NCBI RefSeq assembly: GCF_001552135.1
Contig: NZ_BCQP01000056.1
Coordinates: 1 to 64,000 of the forward strand
Direction of reading: 5' to 3'
Source: Actinomadura chibensis NBRC 106107
GTDB lineage: Bacteria > Actinomycetota > Actinomycetes > Streptosporangiales > Streptosporangiaceae
Length of the DNA stretch: 64,000 nucleotides
Of this stretch, positions 60,188 through 64,000 are shown in pieces. Positions within the stretch are counted from its first letter, which is position 1; each line of letters opens with the position of its first letter. The position numbers and the translations under genes are program-made. A model generated the notes under the pieces. It did no database searches and was not told the DNA's origin. It saw nothing but the letters and a program-made list of their open reading frames with translations.

Positions 60188-61087
60188 ATGATGGGGAAGA
60201 ACACCCGCGTCAGCGTCATCGGCCTGGGGAATCTGGGGTCGGCGCTGGCGGGCGCGCTGGTGCGGGGCGGCTGCGACGTGGCCGTCTGGAACCGCACGTC
60301 GGGACGCACCGCGGCGTTGGAAGGCGAGGGCGCGGTCGCGTCCCCGACCCTGCGGGCCGCCCTGGAGCACGCCGAAGTGGTCGTCTTCGCGCTGCCCACG
60401 TACGCGGCGGTCGACGACCTCTTCCACGATGCGATCGACGACGGGTGGCTGAAGGGCAAGGCCGCGGTCAACATCACCACCGGCGACGCCGACCAGGCCC
60501 GCGCCGCCCGCGACCGGTTCGCCGCCGGCGGCGCCGAATACCTCGACGGCGACTGCGGGTCCTACCCGTCCGCCGTGGGCGGGGACGCCAGCATGATCAT
60601 CTACTCGGGCCCGAAGGATCTCTTCGACCGGCTCGACGAGCCGGTCATCAGGCCGCTCGGCGCCGACGGAGCCTGGGTCGGCGAGGACGTCGGCGCGGCC
60701 AACGCCCTGTTCATGGCCACCACGGCGTTCTTCCTGACGTCCGTGGCCGCCTACATCGAGGGCGCGGCGCACGCCGACCGCCATGGCATCGCCGCGGGCG
60801 CGTACGCCGACTACTCGGTCAAGTACCTGAACACCGTCCGCGACCTCATCGTCTCCTCGACGCCGCTCATGGAGTCGCACGACCATTCCGGCATGGGCCA
60901 GGCCGCACTGGAGGTCTACCTCGACGCCGCCAGGACGGTCGAGCGGGACGCGACCGGAGCCGGGGCCCGCACCGACCTGCTGACCGTCACGACCCGCTAT
61001 TTCGAGGAGGGCGTCCGCGCGGGCCACGGCACGAAGGAGGCCAGCATCCTCTTCGAACTCCTACGCCAGAACCCGACCCCGCAGTAA
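60188..61087 (+). CDS. Imine-reductase-like NADPH oxidoreductase
   Basis: A 299-residue enzyme of the beta-hydroxyacid-dehydrogenase/IRED group. The NADPH site is VIGLGNLGSALAGALV with AVWNRTSGRTAAL (the Asn-Arg-Thr loop typical of NADPH-binding IREDs). AAVNITTGDADQARAARDRF, YLDGDCGSYPSAVGGDASMI and IYSGPKDLF match the IRED pattern YLDG-P-x-IG-xx-xxxYSG. The C-terminal half is all helical. ATG 60188 follows AGGAG. Next to an amine oxidase regulon it may reduce or interconvert a cyclic imine; a hydroxyacid dehydrogenase is the alternative. Confidence 0.85.
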   Translation: MMGKNTRVSVIGLGNLGSALAGALVRGGCDVAVWNRTSGRTAALEGEGAVASPTLRAALEHAEVVVFALPTYAAVDDLFHDAIDDGWLKGKAAVNITTGDADQARAARDRFAAGGAEYLDGDCGSYPSAVGGDASMIIYSGPKDLFDRLDEPVIRPLGADGAWVGEDVGAANALFMATTAFFLTSVAAYIEGAAHADRHGIAAGAYADYSVKYLNTVRDLIVSSTPLMESHDHSGMGQAALEVYLDAARTVERDATGAGARTDLLTVTTRYFEEGVRAGHGTKEASILFELLRQNPTPQ

Positions 61088-61106
61088 CTGGCCACTGAGA
61101 ACCGCC

Positions 61107-61155
61107 GACCCAGGAGCCGTGTGGAGATCGGCCCGCCGCCGTCGGCTCCTGGGTC
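61107..61155 (+). terminator. Stem-loop after the imine-reductase operon
   Basis: GACCCAGGAGCCG (61107-61119) pairs with CGGCTCCTGGGTC (61143-61155) around a 23-base loop, 20 bases after the operon's last stop. The remaining bases up to 61495 hold no recognisable gene. Confidence 0.55.
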
Positions 61156-61495
61156 CCTCCTGCCCCCACATTCGGCTACGCAGATCGATCACACATGCTC
61201 CAAGGTCGGCAACGTGTCACCCCCTTCGGCGACAGCGCCGACGGTGCCCGAGTTCCAGTAGTAGAAGAAGGGCGTGCGCGGGTCGCCCGCCATGCGCGCG
61301 GCTCGGCGAGGTCGCGCGTCCGATGGATTCCGGCAATTCGGTACAAAGACCGTTCGTCGCATCTGATTGACCGTTCGACCGACGGCCCCTGACCGCCCTC
61401 CTGACCAGCCGTCGTGATCATGCGATGCTCCGCCCGACGACGTCGAACAGTCGTCGGGCGGCCCCGCCGCCCCGGGCTAGGAAGGAGCTGCGGCG

Positions 61496-63364
61496 ATGCG
61501 TGCGAGACGGCGGACGACCTGGGCGAACAGAAGAAGTCGCAGGTGGCGGCTGTCCCTTGTCGCGGCGGCCGTGGTGCTGCTGGGTGGCGTCGCCGCCATG
61601 CCCGGTGCGGCGGCCGACGCCCCGCCGAAGGCGGCGGACTGCGAATTCAGCGTCCAGAAGGACGTCCCTGCCACCATGCGGGACGGGACGGTATTGCGCA
61701 GCAACGTGTTCACGCCGAAAGGGGACGGTGACTTCCCCGTCATCCTGATGCGGCTGCCCTACAACAAGGAGGGCGCCCTGAGCTTCGTCTACGGCGCCCC
61801 CGACCGTTACGCCAAGGCCTGCTACCTCGTCGTGGTGCAGGACGTCCGCGGCGAGTACAAGTCGGACGGCACCTTCTACCCGTACCGGAGTGAGGCCGAG
61901 GACGGCTACGACACCATCGAGTGGTCCGCCGCTCTGCCGCACTCCAACGGCAAGGTCGGCATGTACGGGTTCTCCTATCCGGGGCTCACGCAGTGGCTGC
62001 CCGCCACCCTCACGCCCCCGCACCTGGTCACGATCGCCCCGGGGTTCACGTCCTCCGACATCTACGACGGATGGACCTACGAGGGCGGCGCGCTGTACCA
62101 GTCGTTCATCCAGGACTGGCTCCTGAGCTTCCTCACCGGAGGCGTCACCAGCAAGCTCCCGGACGGCGCGAAGCTGCGGGCGGAGATGAACCAGGCGTCC
62201 AAGGACCTGCACGCCAAGTGGTACAAGTACCAGCCGCTGAACAACTTCCCGCCGCTGTACCCGCAGGACAACCGCATCGCGCCGTACTACTTCGACTGGA
62301 TCGACCACCCGAGCTTCGACGACTACTGGAAGCGCTGGAGCATCCGCACGAAGTATCCGCAGGTCAAGGTGCCGTCGCTGAATTTCAGCGGCTGGTCCGA
62401 CATCTTCCTCAACGGGACGGTGGAGAACTTCGCCGGGATGCGCGCCCAGGGCGGGTCCGAGGTCGCCCGGCAGGGCGCGCAGCTCCTCGTCGGGCCGTGG
62501 ACGCACGGCGGCTCGGGCCGCAAGGTGGGCGACGTCGACTTCGGTCCGGAGGCGGTCGTCGCGTGGGGCGATCTGCACCTCCGCTGGTTCGACCACTGGC
62601 TGAAGGGGATCGACAACGGCGTGGACAAGGATCCGCCGGTGAAGGTCTTCGTGATGGGCGCCAACAAGTGGCGCACGGCTGACTCCTGGCCGATCCCCGG
62701 CACCGCCAACACCACGTACTACCTGCACAGCAAGGGCGACGCGAACACGGCGAACGGCGGCGGCACGCTCGATACCACCGCGCCCGCCACGGAGGAGAAG
62801 GCCGACCAGTACCAGTACGACCCGGCGAACCCGGTACCGAGCGTCGGCGGCCGTTTCCAGAGCTCGGTGCCCGGCGGCCCGCGGGACCAGCGGTCCGTCG
62901 AGCAGCGGCCGGACGTGCTGGTCTACAGCACCCCGCAGCTCACCAAGGACACCGAGGTCACCGGCCCGATCTCCGTCACGCTGTACGCCAGGTCCTCGGC
63001 GAAGGACACCGACTGGACGGCGAAGCTCACCGACGTCGGGCCGGACGGCACCTCAATGCTGATCCGGGACGGCATCCAGCGCGCCCGGTACCGGGTCTCG
63101 CTGGAGAAGCCCGAGCTGATCACCCCCGGAGAGGTCTACAAGTACACGATCAAGCTGTGGCCGACCAGCAACCTGTTCAAGGCAGGTCACCGCATCCGGC
63201 TGGAGATCTCCAGCAGCAACTTCCCGATGTACGACCGGAACCCGAACACGGGCGGGAAGTTCGGCGCCGACACGACCACGCAGCCCGCGTCGCAGACCGT
63301 CCTGCACGACCCGGCGCACCCGTCGTCGATCACGCTGCCGATCATGCCGACGCCCGTCCGCTGA
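61496..63364 (+). CDS. Secreted CocE/NonD-family hydrolase (X-Pro peptidase S15-like)
   Basis: A 622-residue exported alpha/beta-hydrolase. An Arg-rich signal sequence ends near PGAAADA. The S15 core shows MRDGTVLRSNVFTPKG, nucleophile Ser in MYGFSYPGLTQW, Asp in NFSGWSDIFLNG and His in GPWTHGGSG. The C-terminal jelly-roll X-Pro domain includes DVLVYSTPQLTKDTEVTGP and EISSSNFPMYDRNPNTGG. Family members act as acyl peptidases, glutaryl-7-ACA acylases or ester hydrolases such as cocaine esterase. ATG 61496 follows GGAAGGAG. It may release the substrate for the amine cluster outside the cell. Confidence 0.92.
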   Translation: MRARRRTTWANRRSRRWRLSLVAAAVVLLGGVAAMPGAAADAPPKAADCEFSVQKDVPATMRDGTVLRSNVFTPKGDGDFPVILMRLPYNKEGALSFVYGAPDRYAKACYLVVVQDVRGEYKSDGTFYPYRSEAEDGYDTIEWSAALPHSNGKVGMYGFSYPGLTQWLPATLTPPHLVTIAPGFTSSDIYDGWTYEGGALYQSFIQDWLLSFLTGGVTSKLPDGAKLRAEMNQASKDLHAKWYKYQPLNNFPPLYPQDNRIAPYYFDWIDHPSFDDYWKRWSIRTKYPQVKVPSLNFSGWSDIFLNGTVENFAGMRAQGGSEVARQGAQLLVGPWTHGGSGRKVGDVDFGPEAVVAWGDLHLRWFDHWLKGIDNGVDKDPPVKVFVMGANKWRTADSWPIPGTANTTYYLHSKGDANTANGGGTLDTTAPATEEKADQYQYDPANPVPSVGGRFQSSVPGGPRDQRSVEQRPDVLVYSTPQLTKDTEVTGPISVTLYARSSAKDTDWTAKLTDVGPDGTSMLIRDGIQRARYRVSLEKPELITPGEVYKYTIKLWPTSNLFKAGHRIRLEISSSNFPMYDRNPNTGGKFGADTTTQPASQTVLHDPAHPSSITLPIMPTPVR

Positions 63365-63401
63365 CCCCGGCGTAACGGCTGGCCCGCGCCCCCGCCGCGG
63401 G

Positions 63402-63700
63402 TCAGCCGGAGGCCGGGCAGACCTGCTCGAAGTGGACGTTGCCGAACGTCCGTCCGCAGAAGTCGTTCTTGGGCCGGCCGCCGGTCTGGACCTTGTGGGC
63501 GTTCTCGACGTTGGCGAAGAACGGGCCCCCGCGGTCGAACTGGACCCGGTACATCCGCTAGGTGAGCCGCAGCCGCTCAGCCTGGTCGCCGGTGCGTCGA
63601 TGGTGGGGATCTGCGCGTACTGCACCTGGTTGATGGAGCCGACCTGGCCGGACACGAGGGCGTCCATCCGGGCCGAGTCGTTGATGACCAGCTCGCGGTG
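63402..63700 (-). pseudogene. Remnant of a family 5 extracellular solute-binding protein
   Basis: On the minus strand, from about 63700 downward, the sequence reads ELVINDSARMDALVSGQVGS then INQVQYAQIPTIDA. This is the middle of an oligopeptide/nickel-type binding protein (SBP_bac_5: xxRxxALxSGQVDxxxxxxxxQ). It ends in a TAG at 63564. Immediately after, a separate frame opened by ATG 63554 reads MYRVQFDRGGPFFANVENAH and stops at 63402. The pieces are short and discontinuous, so I read a deleted and frameshifted relic; the second piece may be from another gene. Confidence 0.55.
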
Positions 63701-64000
63701 CGGTCACACCACGGACTCGCGCTCACCAGGAGAGTCACAAGTCCGCCGTCTGCTCGACAACCCCGCCCTCAAGACTCTTACCCAACATCCCAAGCCGAAG
63801 CGCTCGAACGCCAACTCGGCACCGTCCTCAAACTCAACGGCCGAACTCGAACAAAGGAACATCCTCCTGGAACAAGAGATCCGGGCCCGCTCAGCGCTAA
63901 TCGCGGAGATGAACAGGGAAGCCAAAACTGTGTGCGCCATCGTCGGCATCCAACGCCCCCGGCACCGCTGAAACCCACAGCGATATCGAGTCTGTTGACG
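63701..64000 (+). other. Fragmented helical coding remnant
   Basis: Lower-GC DNA. A plus-strand frame reads VRRLLDNPALKTLTQ, and after an apparent shift QAEALERQLGTVLKLNGR and LLEQEIRARSALIAEMNREA before a TGA at 63969. This is coiled-coil-like and could be part of a mobile-element accessory protein. No start codon or domain can be named. Confidence 0.3.

Noticed and set aside
1..64000. tRNA, rRNA or transposase genes
   Set aside because: No tRNA-like cloverleaf with CCA-adjacent TTCRA arm, rRNA segment or DDE/integrase motif was recognised by eye; a tRNAscan or profile search would be decisive.

Overview
The window is about 74% GC, uses GTG and TTG starts freely, and has tightly overlapping (ATGA/GTGA) genes. 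The gene families are typical of a soil actinomycete, most like a Streptosporangiales/Thermomonosporaceae-type genome; genus assignment is inference.

Layout. (1) 1-3.6 kb: the tail of a sensor histidine kinase, a P1B-type metal ATPase fused to a hemerythrin domain, and a divergent tandem universal-stress protein, with DevR/DosR-like palindromes between the last two. (2) 3.6-29.5 kb: a large aromatic-ring (possibly N-containing ring) catabolic cluster. It holds two Rieske dioxygenase alpha/beta pairs, one Rieske ferredoxin and one ferredoxin reductase, a dihydrodiol-type SDR, two BphC-like extradiol dioxygenases, two alpha/beta hydrolases, a 2-hydroxypentadienoate-type hydratase, an HpcH/HpaI aldolase, a nitrilase-family and an amidase-signature amidohydrolase, an OYE-type reductase, a BBE-type oxidase, a pyroglutamyl-peptidase-like protein, a complete Liv-type ABC importer, and IclR and LuxR/NB-ARC regulators. 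Ring dioxygenation, rearomatisation, meta cleavage, C-C hydrolysis and the hydratase/aldolase steps can all be traced; the substrate cannot be read from the sequence. (3) 29.6-32 kb: a membrane GT2 polysaccharide synthase, a tiny membrane protein and a class E/F sortase. (4) 32-39.6 kb: a gene-poor island with a membrane-tethered PstS-like protein, decayed genes and two type I-E CRISPR arrays (29 and 7 repeats). Both arrays have near-identical leaders and trailers, and no cas genes are present. (5) 39.7-46.6 kb: a sugar (probably amino-sugar or oligosaccharide) operon of binding protein, two permeases, SIS-domain protein, glycoside hydrolase and GntR regulator, lacking its own ATPase and followed by a solitary relic CRISPR repeat. 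(6) 46.9-61.1 kb: a second catabolic regulon, apparently for an amine or alkaloid-like ester/amide. It contains an LLM monooxygenase, a single-component Rieske oxygenase, a LuxR/NB-ARC regulator, an acyl-CoA ligase, a flavin amine oxidase, an APC permease, an esterase, a flavin reductase, a YtcJ-like amidohydrolase and an imine-reductase-like enzyme. (7) 61.5-64 kb: a secreted CocE/X-Pro-peptidase hydrolase and gene fragments.

Regulation visible in the DNA. A perfect palindrome TTCCG-N5-CGGAA recurs upstream of the liv operon and in the hydratase/hydrolase divergent promoter of cluster 2. A separate element, GGGGATTNCTCCC, precedes operon starts throughout cluster 6. A third motif, ATAARCTTCYAATCAA, flanks the sugar operon. 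These three elements, the duplicated leader-array-trailer CRISPR unit without cas genes, and the metal-ATPase/hemerythrin fusion are the observations most worth following up.
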